Source: Picocystis sp. L7 (taxonomy: Eukaryota > Chlorophyta > Picocystophyceae > Picocystales > Picocystaceae). Taken from it: 64,000 nt of DNA. Positions 1 to 9,815 of the stretch are shown piece after piece. The notes under the pieces were generated by a model. It searched no databases, was not told the DNA's origin, and saw nothing but the letters and a program-made list of their open reading frames with translations. The position numbers and the translations under genes are program-made. The DNA lies in contig QXJR01000024.1 of assembly GCA_020975725.1 (NCBI GenBank), positions 124,001-188,000 of the forward strand, in the 5' to 3' direction. Within the stretch, counting starts at the first letter, position 1. Each line of letters begins with the position of its first letter.

Positions 1-266
1 CTTCCGTTGGTCCCTGCTTTCTCCCTGGCTTCACCTGCTGACATTGTCTTTGCCAGCTTCTTGTGCTCTTGGAACCATGGCGGCGGACAGTCCAGGTCCA
101 CGCAGCACACCCGCACCGGATATTGGAGGTTGTGCTGGAGGGGTTGGATCCGTTGGTGTGTCACATATCCTTCGTAGTGCGTGGCGGTTGGCGTGGGCGT
201 TTCTGCCCACCTTCCTGCAGCTGCATCCATCGTTCTCAGCAGGACGAACCGAACGGCCATTAGCAT
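1..266 (-). CDS. DUF1365 family protein, 5' part only (runs off left edge)
   Basis: The minus-strand frame is open from about 266 to the window edge. After a hydrophobic leader (LLRTMDAAAGRW) it reads HYEGYVTHQRIQPLQHN, then YPVRVCCVDLDCPPPWF, then MSAGEAREKAGTNG. This matches the conserved N-terminus of plant-type DUF1365 proteins: a YEG-V-H opening, the FxYPVRYALxDLD block and the LSAxEAR-x-AGTxG block. The biochemical role of DUF1365 is unknown; the family often occurs beside lipid or cyclopropane-fatty-acid genes. Candidate starts are ATG codons at 266, 260 and 230, all in frame; 266 keeps the hydrophobic leader. Most of the gene lies to the left of the window. The plant-like form of the motifs supports a photosynthetic host. 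Confidence 0.7.
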   Translation of the reverse strand, partial: MLMAVRFVLLRTMDAAAGRWAETPTPTATHYEGYVTHQRIQPLQHNLQYPVRVCCVDLDCPPPWFQEHKKLAKTMSAGEAREKAGTNG

Positions 267-1431
267 TGTCCACACCAATTGGAGGAGCAAAGAAGCTGCT
301 TGACACAACAGGTGGATCCATGTGGACAGGTGTCCAGCTTGGTCCTGGTCTTTCCATCGTTCCTTCCTCTCCTTTCCCTTCCATTCCATCGGATCGAGGT
401 GCTGCTGCACCGCCACCCTCTCAGGCCACGGCGGTTTTCGTTCGCGTCCTTGCACGCACGTCTTCGTGCGTGTCTTGCCGCGTCCACCACGAAACGAATC
501 GCTTTTTCGCGTTTCCACCTACACGTCGATGGTGTTCGGGATGGACGAGACCGGGTCTTTCATCCTTTCGAAAGGAAGGCTGCGTCCGATCGAAAGGGAA
601 GGGCGTCGGTTTCCATCCGATGGGAAACCCAGGCTGGTCCACCACTCCGACGTCCGTGGACCTGTCCTGTCTCTTCTGGATTTCATCCAAAAAAGGGACG
701 GATACACACCGGAAGAGGGTGCTTGATGCATCTCAAACGCACCCTTGGACGAACTTGGGAATGCCAGGAACAAACAGCCATTGCACAGAACCAGAGGAAG
801 AGGAAGGGGCAAAGGACAGATGCTTTCGGGGAGGAAGACAATCCGGGATGGACCTCCCCCAAGACCTGCCATCGATCCATTGCAGGAGAAGAACACGGCG
901 TTGAACGGACGCAGGAGACATTCTGGCCTGGCAGGAGGACCAACAGGGTCGGACACCACGTGAATTGATGCCATGTGCATCGCAACGTCCGAGGGTCGCG
1001 CCAAGTGACCCGCAGAACCGTCACCAAGACCAAGCGAAAGAAGGGCGCATTTCCCACAACATGGCAACGCAACGCCAACGTGGATGCCCTGGAACACGGG
1101 GTGGGAAGCCCCAGGGCCCAGCAAGCGAACATAGAACGTCGCCACGTGGCCGGATCGCACCACAGAAGGAAGGCAACGCGCACGGTGGTTCGGAAACTAG
1201 CCCCTCCCGTGGGGGGACGCAGGTCTGGGGGAGGCGAAGACGAAGCTTCGTCAAGCCAACAACAAACAGTTATTGCGGATCGATGCTGCGCGCAAAGGCA
1301 TCCCGGCCTCGGAATGGCAGCTTCGGTCCGTGGACGGGAGGCTCGTGCCCGCCGTGCGTGTTCAACGGCAGGACCAAGCGGAGGCGTCGTGGTCGCCTCG
1401 TCGCTGCTCGAGTTTGTTCCGGTCTTGGACC
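267..1431. other. GC-rich interval with unresolved coding-like stretches
   Basis: No complete gene can be supported. Several plus-strand stretches look coding but lie in different frames: about 540-726 (SLLDFIQKRDGYTPEEG), about 1055-1195 (NANVDALEHGVG) and about 1210-1400 (AKTKLRQANNKQLLRIDAAR, then GIPASEWQLRSVDGRLVPAV). They could be exons of one spliced plus-strand gene converging on the gene at 1432-2886, or chance open frames in GC-rich DNA. Confidence 0.3.
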
Positions 1432-2886
1432 TCACCTGTCCTTTCCGTTCATGGCTCGTCTGGACAGCTCGAGCAGCAAGCGGACTTGAGACTTGATCCC
1501 ATCCATGGACTTGGATTGGTCTCGCACCACATCTTCGAGCCCCACGATTTCTTGCTCCCGTTGGACAACCTCTTCTTGCACCTTTTCCACCTCCTGGGCC
1601 AATACGGCGGCGGCCTCGTCCCAGAGCGCTTCCACTTCGTCGTCCCTCTGTTTCAGCTCGCGCTGCAGGTACGCCAGCTCATCCCGAAGCTGAATCATTT
1701 CGCCCCGCATCGCTTGTTCCACCTGGACCAGTCCCGGTTCCGGTTCGTCCCATTCAACAAGGTCTGGCCTGCGTCTCGGTTCCGATCCCGCGAGAACTGT
1801 GCTTTCGCCGTAGGAGACGCCCGGTTCTCCGGGGGTCACGCTCGATTGTGCCCGCAATCCATCCGTGGCTTGGACGACATCGCCCAGGAGCAGGAGGGCG
1901 TCTCCCACCTCTTCCCCTGGCAGCATTTGTGCCGATGCCTCTTCCATGTGTTGCAGTGCGGCGGCGCACCATCGGACGGTTCCCTGGCGATCGGGTGTGG
2001 GCATGGTCACCAGCAGCGCCGGTTGTTCCGGTCGCTTGTTGGCTCTTTGCAGCAGCGCGTCGACGGCGAACCCGATCCCATCTCTGCCCATCAGGTGGAC
2101 GAGCACGTGGTCGGACGCCTGGCACATCTCCAGCTGTTGCATCAGGCGCGGTTCTGCGTTCCACAGCTCGGAACGATCGCGTCCTTTCCAATCCAATTCG
2201 ACGTGCGGTGCTTGTGCGTCGGCGATCCACGCGGCGGCGCGCGCGAGGTTGGCGTCGTCCACCCACGGCAGGAGGACGGCTTGGATCCCGTGGCGACGCA
2301 AAACGCGGATCTCTTCCGTCCACCTCGTCCGCCATCCCTCTCCGCTGGCTTCGACGCGACCTCCGAGGTTCAGGAGGCGCACCACGCGCTGTCCTTGGGA
2401 CGCTCTCCGGATCGCGTCTTGGATCCACGCGCCTGTTCCTTCCTCCTCGATCTCCTTTTCCTCCTTCTTCTTGGACGTCCGAGCGAGGTGGATGCGTTCC
2501 ACCGCCGTTCCTACTTCTTCCGTTCCTTCTCCTTCGTCTTGGTACACCACGTCCGCCTCTTCCAAGGCGCGGTGGGAAGCGTAGGAGAGCGAATCCGATC
2601 CACGCGTGACCACCACGTACGTCACCTTCGTGGAAGCGGGACCTTCCCTTGCTACGCTTGATTTCCAACTCCGCGGATCCTTCCCGTCCACGCCGTCCCG
2701 TCCTTTCGTTCTTCCTTGGAAAGATCCGTCGGGAGTGTCGGGTTCGACGTGGTGGGTCTTCCACCACCCTCCCCACCTCGCCTGGCCTCGACATCGCGTG
2801 CGAAGGAAGGATGGACGCGATCCACGCGTCGTGGAGACGAGACGCGACATGGACGTGTGCCCGTCCGGATCCCACCTCTCCGCCAC
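1432..2886 (-). CDS. Tetrapyrrole-methylase-fold protein, probably inactive, with coiled-coil tail
   Basis: A single 484-residue frame. Residues 87-118 (KVTYVVV, ALEEADVVYQD) match the first strand and helix of uroporphyrinogen-III methyltransferase-type enzymes. Residues 166-212 (GQRVVRLLNLGGR, LRRHGIQAVLLPWVDDA) match the GKRVVRLKGGDP and AGIPFEVVPGVTSA blocks. Residues 261-312 (LVHLMGRDGIGFAVDALL, PALLVTMPTPDRQGTVRWC) match the LYMG and P-A-V-V-T-Q blocks. The glycine-rich SAM loop (GxGxGD) and the GGDP motif are both replaced, so catalysis is doubtful. Residues about 395-480 form a long predicted coiled coil. The N-terminus is basic and serine/arginine-rich (MSRLVSTTRGSRPSFLRTR from residue 13), resembling an organelle leader; the ATG at 2850 is an alternative start. 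The fold assignment is from motifs read by eye; the non-enzymatic role is inference. Confidence 0.7.
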   Translation of the reverse strand: MAERWDPDGHTSMSRLVSTTRGSRPSFLRTRCRGQARWGGWWKTHHVEPDTPDGSFQGRTKGRDGVDGKDPRSWKSSVAREGPASTKVTYVVVTRGSDSLSYASHRALEEADVVYQDEGEGTEEVGTAVERIHLARTSKKKEEKEIEEEGTGAWIQDAIRRASQGQRVVRLLNLGGRVEASGEGWRTRWTEEIRVLRRHGIQAVLLPWVDDANLARAAAWIADAQAPHVELDWKGRDRSELWNAEPRLMQQLEMCQASDHVLVHLMGRDGIGFAVDALLQRANKRPEQPALLVTMPTPDRQGTVRWCAAALQHMEEASAQMLPGEEVGDALLLLGDVVQATDGLRAQSSVTPGEPGVSYGESTVLAGSEPRRRPDLVEWDEPEPGLVQVEQAMRGEMIQLRDELAYLQRELKQRDDEVEALWDEAAAVLAQEVEKVQEEVVQREQEIVGLEDVVRDQSKSMDGIKSQVRLLLELSRRAMNGKDR

Positions 2887-3119
2887 TCGAACCCCCCCCC
2901 CACCCTTGTGCCACTTTTTGGGCGTGTGAGTCCGAGAGGGTCACGTGCCGCCTCGTGGTCCATTCCGCACGTGCTTGGCCTCCCTCAGCATGATTTTCGA
3001 TGCTCTTTCCGGTGGTGTGGGTCTCGCGTGCAGGATTCACGCCCCTGACATCGAACTCGTGCGGGTTCACTCTCGCGACTTTTGAAACCCAGGCCAATTT
3101 GGGCTGTTTGGGACCACAG

Positions 3120-3440
3120 ATGGGAATGCGTCGGAGGACGCCCGTCACGCCGATTGAGTGCGCTTCTCTTCTCTCGTCCGTGAAACCGCTTCCGTTCTTT
3201 CTTTGAGGACTTGTTTCGCCCCCTTCCCGAGCGTGGTTGGGGAGATGTGATCCAAATCTTCCCTTTGCGCCGGTCAGGCGGACCTTGTTCGAGGTGCATG
3301 CCTATGTCGGTCTCTACAATCGCGCACAGGCCGTTTCAGAGCATGCCAAGGACATCATTCAAAAGAACGCAACAAGATCTATCGAACGACAGTACTTACA
3401 AGTCAATCCAACACGTCATTACGAAGATACAGAGGTTTGA
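3120..3440 (+). CDS. Small spliced gene, 66-residue protein of unknown function
   Basis: A plus-strand frame ending at 3440 reads RTLFEVHAYVGLYN, AVSEHAKDIIQKNATRS, then VNPTRHYEDTEV. Codon use and composition look coding, but no ATG opens this frame. A consistent model is exon 1 at 3120-3157 (MGMRRRTPVTPI plus two bases), an intron at 3158-3277 (GTGCGC donor, GGTCAG acceptor, 120 nt) and exon 2 at 3278-3440; the phases join exactly, giving 66 residues. The protein would have a basic N-terminus and a helical, charged body. I do not recognise the family. The second exon is fairly secure; the first exon and splice sites are inferred from phase and signal only. Confidence 0.45.
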
Positions 3441-5168
3441 AGTCGAACTCGTCGACCGCTAGTAGATGGGACCCCAACGGACCCACGCGCCTGCCCACAC
3501 GGGAAGGCTCCGAGGCGTGCAGGGAAGATCGTTTCGGGACATGTGTCATCGGTCGAAAAGATGCACCGTAAAACGTAGAACAACTTTGATCGAAGACTCT
3601 GAGCCTGGATCGGCCGCCCCCGGCCAAGGCGGTGGGAAACGCAGAAGTACCCCCACAGCCCACCAAAAAAAGTGGCACAGGGGTGCCCCCCCCTTCCTGC
3701 CGTTGCTGCTGTGGCTTCTCTCTTCCTTCTCTTCCTTCTTCTTCCTTCACTTCTCTTCTTCTTCTTCTTTCTACCCCTTCTCTTCCTTCTGTTCCTTCTC
3801 TTCTGTTCCTTCTGTTCCTTCCCCTTCCTCTTCTGTTCTCTTCCCCTTCCCCATGAAGACGGAGGATGACGGGGTTGGGTTTGGAAATGGGTTTGGGTTG
3901 GGATGGAGATGGATGGAGGGTGATGGATGGATCGATGGCGTTGGGGAGGAGGGGGATGGATGGAGGTAGAGAGAGGGAGGAACGAGGCCAAGGATGGCGC
4001 CCACGGAGGAGAGGGAGAGTGGAGGGAGTCGCCCATCCGAACGCCACCCGCGTCATCCAAAAGGAAAGGAAAAGGGGAAGGAAACCACGTTCCCATCCAA
4101 CCACCCTCCCATGGACCTCTCTCCTCCACCAAACCCAAACCCATCCAACCATGCGAGACCAGGAATGGCGCGCACGGAAGGGGTCGAGGCCTCGGACGCG
4201 ATTCGAATCCTCACGTCCTTCCGACGGTGGAACGGAGAGGACTCGAGACGCCACCACCACCCAGGACGAAGACATCGACCATCGCACGAGGAGCAACCAC
4301 AACAACAACACCGATGCGAGCCACACACGCGAAGCAACCCCCATCGCGACGCACGCGACGGCACGTTGGAGGCCACGCGCGGGATGGCGCGGCGAGGGAA
4401 GATACGGCGAAGGTGAAGGACCGCGGATTCGCTCCACCTTTTTCGCCTGGGATCCGACGGGGATGGCAAGGACCGGGACGCGCGGCTCGTCGCGATGGGC
4501 GAACGCGCGGTACGTCCCGCCTCGTCGAAACGTCCTCGCTTCGTCGCCCACGTCCAAGGTGGTAGATCCCTTCCCTTTCCATCCACATCCGAAAGGCGCA
4601 CGTTCGCGTCGATTCGCACGCCTTCGCCTTCGTCCACGCAGAAGGAAAAAAAGAGGGGAAAAAGGGAAAGTGGATCCTGCGCTTCCTTGGACGTGCGCGT
4701 TACGGTGTGCCCTCGACCGGCGTGACCACGCGAGTGGCGAAGGGTCGATCGGAGAACGAACGGTTCCCGTATCGACCGAATAGGCGTGCAGGCATTCCCG
4801 CCCCTCGCCGACGGACGATCCATCCGAACTCGGCGCATCGATGCTTCGTGCACGACCGCCTCGCCCAACCTCCAGGATCCACGTCCTGCGTGCGTGCGTG
4901 CGTTCGTGCGACGGAGAGGTCGGAGGCGCGGGCAACAGCGCCGAGCCAAAATCCCATCCTTTCGACACGAAGGCGCACCCTCGCGAAGGATCGTACGTCC
5001 TTGCGTTCGATGGCTTCGATCCACGCGAGAGGCGATCCTTTTTCCGATCCGAGAGACGCGATCGACGCCACCGGCCTGGATCGGAAGGCTTCTCCTTCTC
5101 CTTCTTCTCGCGTGCGCTTCCGATCCTGCGAATCGGTTGCGACCCCGTCGGACGCGCACCTTTCGGCA
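3441..5168. other. GC-rich interval with pyrimidine tract and GGATG-rich stretch, no supported gene
   Basis: About 3690-3860 is an almost pure pyrimidine tract built of TTCCTTCTCTTC-like words. About 3865-3970 is rich in GGATGG and GGGTTTGG words. About 4090-5168 is CpG-rich with many overlapping open frames on both strands that show no motif or consistent codon bias. I see no gene here. Confidence 0.5.
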
Positions 5169-5549
5169 TCACGGGACGTCTTGGTGGGTCTCTTGGACGA
5201 CGGTTTCGTTCCGACACGCTTCGCAACCCACGCCGCCGCAGCGAGGACACAGTCCGAGCTGTTTCCTTTGTTCCTGCGCCACCCATCGGTCCGCTTTCCA
5301 CGCCGCTGCTGCGAGTGCGACGAGTCCCACGCCCACGGCCATCCCTGCGATCTGATCCGCGGTCCACGGCGCGGTGGACAGGCCGCTCCAACCCGCCGCG
5401 ATCGCGGCGTCCCTCTTGGGACGAGGACGTCCGTCTCCCCTGGGATCCGCCTGACTCGTCCTCGTCCTCCTTCCCCTCCGAGCAGCACGCACGCGTTCGC
5501 ACGAAACCGTTGCGATCCGCACGTTCGTGCCCATCGTCGTCGTCCTCAT
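5169..5549 (-). CDS. Small single-pass membrane protein with CxxCxGxGCxxC zinc-binding tail
   Basis: The last 126 residues of a long minus-strand frame look coding: an arginine-rich N-terminus (CERVRAARRGRRTRTS), a hydrophobic segment of about 20 residues (GMAVGVGLVALAAAAW), then RKQLGLCPRCGGVGCEACR. The two CxxC pairs with interposed glycines resemble one half of a DnaJ-type zinc finger, as found in plastid assembly factors related to BSD2 and in several small plastid membrane proteins. Starts at 5549 or 5534 are both possible. The arginine-rich, acid-poor N-terminus could be an organelle transit peptide. Upstream the frame stays open through a satellite repeat, which looks non-coding, so I chose the start nearest the recognisable protein. 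Function is unknown. Confidence 0.5.
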   Translation of the reverse strand: MRTTTMGTNVRIATVSCERVRAARRGRRTRTSQADPRGDGRPRPKRDAAIAAGWSGLSTAPWTADQIAGMAVGVGLVALAAAAWKADRWVAQEQRKQLGLCPRCGGVGCEACRNETVVQETHQDVP

Positions 5550-6558
5550 CCCCGTCGATCCCAGGACGATCCCCAAAACCCCTCTTTCCTCTCCCTTTCC
5601 TTCCCTCTCCCTCTCCCTTTCCATTCCTTTCCTTTCCCGATCACCACCCGAGGGAAGAGGAAGAGGAGTTAGGGAGCCAAGACGAAAGCGAGAAGGAATG
5701 GGAGGGAAAGCAGAGAGCAGAGAGGGAAGGGAGGATCCGAGACGACGGGTGTGTGGTCCACACCACATCCACATCCACACAACACATCCACATCCACATC
5801 CACATCCACATCCACATCCACATCCACATCCACACAACACATCCACATCCACATCCACACAACACAAGCAGGACAGACCTTCGATCCTTCCTGGAGACAC
5901 CGGAACAGGTCGAAAGGGATGGAGGTCGAGGTACAACGCCATCCGGGAGGATGAAGAGGAAGACGTGGAACGGAACGTCGAGACGTGGGAGAACGGTCCT
6001 CTCGCGTTCCAGGCGCCACGCCGTTCCCCGCGGTGAGGTCGAAAGAAGGGATGGATCCGTCGCGGGATGCGAGGAAGGACGAGGCAAGGCGAGGCGAGGC
6101 GAGGACCGTCCCGAACGGCGCACCGCCAAGACGTCCGAGGAAGGCACCGCGGTGTCGCACTCTCCTCCCACGCGTAGCGGGAACAAGTGTTGGGCGCTCG
6201 TGTGAAAAGGAAGGAACCTGCCCTTGTGGACGAAAGAACGCGATGGAGATCCGATCGCGAAGCTTCGCTTCCGTCACGTCCGACGCCCACCAGGGACGCG
6301 GCGGACGAGGCGAACCGGACCGACGGAGGAGAAGGTCCGACGTGGAAAAGGGTTCGCATGGACGATCCCAAGCAAGGCCAAAAGGAGACCGTCGTTCCTT
6401 TCGTCGAAGGCGGTTGGAACGCGCGGCAATTCGACGTTACTTGCGACCTCCGCGGACGGGAGGACGATCCTAGGATTGCTCCTGCAGAGGACCGGGACGT
6501 CGTTTCTGGAGCTTGGTCCCGGCGAAGCAGGTTCTCCTTCCGTCCGACAAGGCCGGGC
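5550..6558. other. Interval with CATCCA satellite and no firmly supported gene
   Basis: Contains the satellite at 5760-5867. A plus-strand stretch at about 6290-6470 (GGEGPTWKRVRMDDPKQGQ, VVPFVEGGWNARQFDVTCD) looks coding in one frame, but it runs into the 3' end of an opposite-strand gene and no downstream exon was found. It may be a small exon or chance. Confidence 0.3.
5760..5867. repeat. CATCCA hexamer satellite interrupted by CACAACA
   Basis: The hexamer CATCCA (ACATCC in another phase) is repeated about a dozen times, broken at three places by ACACAACA. It lies directly upstream of the small zinc-finger membrane protein gene on the minus strand and would fall in its promoter or 5' leader. 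Confidence 0.9.
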
Positions 6559-7020
6559 TCAGTCCTGCTGGCCGTGCTGCTTGCGCACCTCTCTCTCGTG
6601 GAGTTCCTTGACCTCCTTTTCTCGGAGCTTCCCGTGTCCGTGCTGGATCCGTTTCATCTTGGCCTCGTGGAGCTCCTCTCTCTCCTTTTCCTTCCGCACC
6701 TGCTTCTCGTGCTCCAGGACTTCCTTGTGCGCTTCGTGCCTTTCGCGTTCGGCGCGTTTCGTCTCTTCCAGCTTGTCTGCATCGCGTCCCGTTCGTTTCC
6801 AAGGTCAGCTCCGTTCGTCCTCCGCGGGATCGGATCGTCCGATCGTCCGTCCTGGTTCCGCGAACCGGACGAGGAAAGGATGGGTTCTTCCTCGATCCTG
6901 GACCCGTGCCCGCTTGCGTTCGTGGTCCCGTCCCTTTCGCACCCCACCTTTCTTCGGGTTGTCCTTGGTGGCGTCCCTTCCACCCACCAAGGACTTGAAC
7001 GCGTCCACTGCATCGCTCAT
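6559..7020 (-). CDS. Small spliced gene, 96-residue charged coiled-coil protein
   Basis: Exon 1 is 7020-6948 on the minus strand and encodes MSDAVDAFKSLVGGRDAT to NPKK plus one base. Exon 2 is 6776-6559 and encodes KLEETKRAERERHEAHKEVL, VRKEKEREELHEAKMKR, GHGKLREKEVKELHEREV and a short tail. The intron (6947-6777, 171 nt) begins GTGGGG, has a CTGAC branch-like word at 6808-6804 and ends GATGCAG. The phase across the junction is exact. Nearly all of the protein beyond residue 25 is a highly charged helix suited to a coiled coil. I do not recognise the family and assign no function. Codon use in both exons is like that of the GC-rich host genes. This is the clearest evidence in the window that the genome has spliceosomal introns. 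Confidence 0.65.
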
Positions 7021-9815
7021 GCTCCGGATGGCTTCCTTTCCATCCAATCGACGTCCACGTCTCTTCCCCTCTTCCCCTCTTCCCCGAGACGTGTCCAGGA
7101 AGAGGCTTCGTCGCCCCTCCCCTTCCTTTCGAAAAGGGAGGGGACCAAAGGGACGGAAGGGGAGGGGTTGGGGGAGATACGATCCATGGCCACCTCCATC
7201 CCCCCCCTCCCGATCGACGTCGGAGGAAGAGGTTACGTGTCGGAACGAAAGTCCTTCTTCCCACCCCCATCCCGAAGGAGACCCTCCATCGCACGAGGGA
7301 ACCGCCCGGACGGATCCATCCCACGGTGGACATCCGTGGAGGATCGTGCACGCGTCCCACGACCCCCCCCCCTCGTGCGGGGACGCGATTGGGTGGGGAA
7401 CGGGGAGGGGAGGGACGCGCACGGACGCGCGCACGACCGCGGGAAGAAGAGAAAAACGCCAACCTTCCCGCGCGAGATGGCGCGACCCGGCCCGACCCAC
7501 GTGGGAGGGATCGGAACGGTACGACGCGAGACACGGACCCATGGAGGGACGACGAATCGCAGGGTCGGAAACGAGGGAACGAGGCCATCGCAAGGGACGG
7601 GTGTCCGAGCACGCGTCGTCCCCGCACGCCCACGGGGATGCGAGAGAGAAGACACGCCCTCGTGCAACGCACCTCCGCGACCCAAAAACGCTCCCGCCCG
7701 TCCATGCCCATTCGTCCCTTGCATCGGATCGAAAGCCGCAAGGAACGATCCCGAGGGATCGGTCTTTCGTCGCGCCCGATTCGCCCCCTCTCCGAACTCC
7801 AACCCCGCGCTGCCGCCTTTCCCGCACGAACGAAAACGATGCATGAAGCATACCATGCTTGTGGAAAAAAAATCAGATCGCAAGACCTTCCGCGAACGTG
7901 CGTCGTCATGCTCTAGGGAAGATCCGTGGAAGATTACGCACGCGATGACGGGAGATCGTCGCAAGAATCGGGGTTGTTGCCCTCGTCCATCTTTCGTGGA
8001 ACGAGGACGTGGGGCTCACGCTGGCACCGTACATCCAGGCGGAAACTCGAGCTGCATGACCAAGGCCACGAATGGGAACCCATGAGGAAACCGTCATGCA
8101 AACCTTCTTGCCAGGTCAGTGCGATCGACCTCTCGCACCGTTGCCGTCGGAGCTCGTCGCTCCGCCCAAAACTCTCGGTGCCCGCTTCGAGCAGGGGGAA
8201 CGATCGGCCGAACTTTCCTTGATTCGAAATCGAACCCTACTCCGTGCGCCGTGCGTTCGTCCGTCGAGCACCTTCGAATCGCGCCGTCCCGGCATGAATG
8301 GCTACGAGCCGTGAACCAATCCCTCGAGGGGAAGAAGCGGCCAAAACCGAGGGGGATGAAAGAAAGAGGTTCCTTTGGAACGCGAGGGAATGCTTGCGTT
8401 TCGTTTCGTGACGCATGCGAAGGTTGACAAGCGGGTTGCGAGCGACAAGTGCATGGTCCGTGCAGATGGGGGTTTGAAAATTTGCCGTGGAATTCGACGC
8501 GAAGATACCAAAGCCTTTGACACGTGAGCGATAGCGAGATCAATGACAGAGAGTGAAGTTTCTTGATGTAGAACGCCCAGCAATGGACGAACCCAAACGG
8601 GAAGCTAACCAATTGTCCATGGGTTCCTTGCGGAATTCTCTTTTGCCTCTTGCACTCGTGCAAGAACATTGTTGGGGGACGGCGTTGCTTCGAACGGCTC
8701 CTCCTTGGGAAAGAAAAAACGGACGTTTGCGACCCTTCAGCTGCTTGCGAGGGGAATGTGCTTGAAGTTCCCGGGGTGGACCCGCACGTCGAGAATTTTG
8801 AAGGAGGAAATGATTTGCAGGAAAAGTAGCGACGCCGGTGGGCTTGAAGACACGTTCGTTTCGAAAGTCGGTTGCCCCACGCATAAGTGAAGGAAATACG
8901 CGTCCCTCACCCCCGCAAAGGATTTGCAAGTTGCGAGGACTCGAGCAAACGAGGAAGGCACACGTCGTCTTTGCCATTCCACTTTGAATGAGCATGTCGC
9001 TCGTGCCTGGACAAGCTCCGCAATCCATGAGACAATGTCGACGCACCGTCCTCCTCCTTGCCGGCGTACAACAAACAAGGACAACGCCTTACTTGTCAAG
9101 GGATGCAACAGTATCGTGGACGTGATCGGAGTGAGTCCCAAAGTTGCTTGAAAATGTCTTGCTCGAGATGCACACAATCACTCTGGGGAATGGGAACACA
9201 GTCCATCATGACGCTCGTTACCGGCGACTAAGACAAGAGAAAACAAGCCGAACTTGGGTGATTTGAATGTCATGTGTACTATGGCGTCAAAAACCGCCCG
9301 CTCGTGCTAGAAAAAGGTGCTTGGAGAACACGATCGCCAAGGCATTTTCCTTTCTTCTTTTCGTAGCTAGCTCGAAAGGACAAAGTGTCTACCGTAACAA
9401 AAGACGCGAACGTGGAGCTTGCCCGATAGTAAAAGTTGTCTCGAGGTGTGTGGGAAAGCACGTGGGAATGACTCGCTAGAGCCGGTCCTTGGCAAAGTTG
9501 CATGTTGCGAGAGTTCAGTCCTATCCATGGAGAAAGTGGATTGCGGGTTCGCCCATGGCAATCGCAAGGGAGGAGACGCTCTCAAATAGAACATCAAAAC
9601 GTTCTCCGAGCTCAACATACTTTTTCGGGGGCCGCACAAGGCCATGCAACCAAAGTCATTCATCCCCAACGAAGCGATGTCGAATGATTTGAGTCACAAA
9701 ATACGGGCTTTTGCTACAAACGGTAGACACGTCGAATGCTTCGTCCTCCTTTAAAATCGTTGGAATCCACGAAAAGACTACGCAAATGGGAATCCACGAA
9801 TGCACCTGGTTCAGT
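7021..9815. other. Promoter-side GC-rich DNA passing into AT-richer DNA, no supported gene
   Basis: About 7021-7850 is CpG-rich and would include the 5' leader and promoter of the minus-strand gene ending at 6559. Beyond about 8100 the base composition falls and no open frame shows domain motifs or consistent coding bias on either strand. Confidence 0.5.

Noticed and set aside
1273-2661. Plus-strand 462-codon frame
   Set aside because: From about 1430 it is the mirror of the methylase-like gene; only its first 130 bases have independent interest.
3403-5502. Minus-strand open frame of 699 codons
   Set aside because: Low-complexity and Arg/Ser-rich, crosses a pyrimidine tract, no motif or stable codon bias; typical of open frames in CpG-rich DNA.
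5550-6371. Upstream extension of the small zinc-finger membrane protein to 6371
   Set aside because: The extension runs through the CATCCA satellite as Asp-Val and Cys-Gly repeats and does not look like protein; a start at 5549 is simpler.
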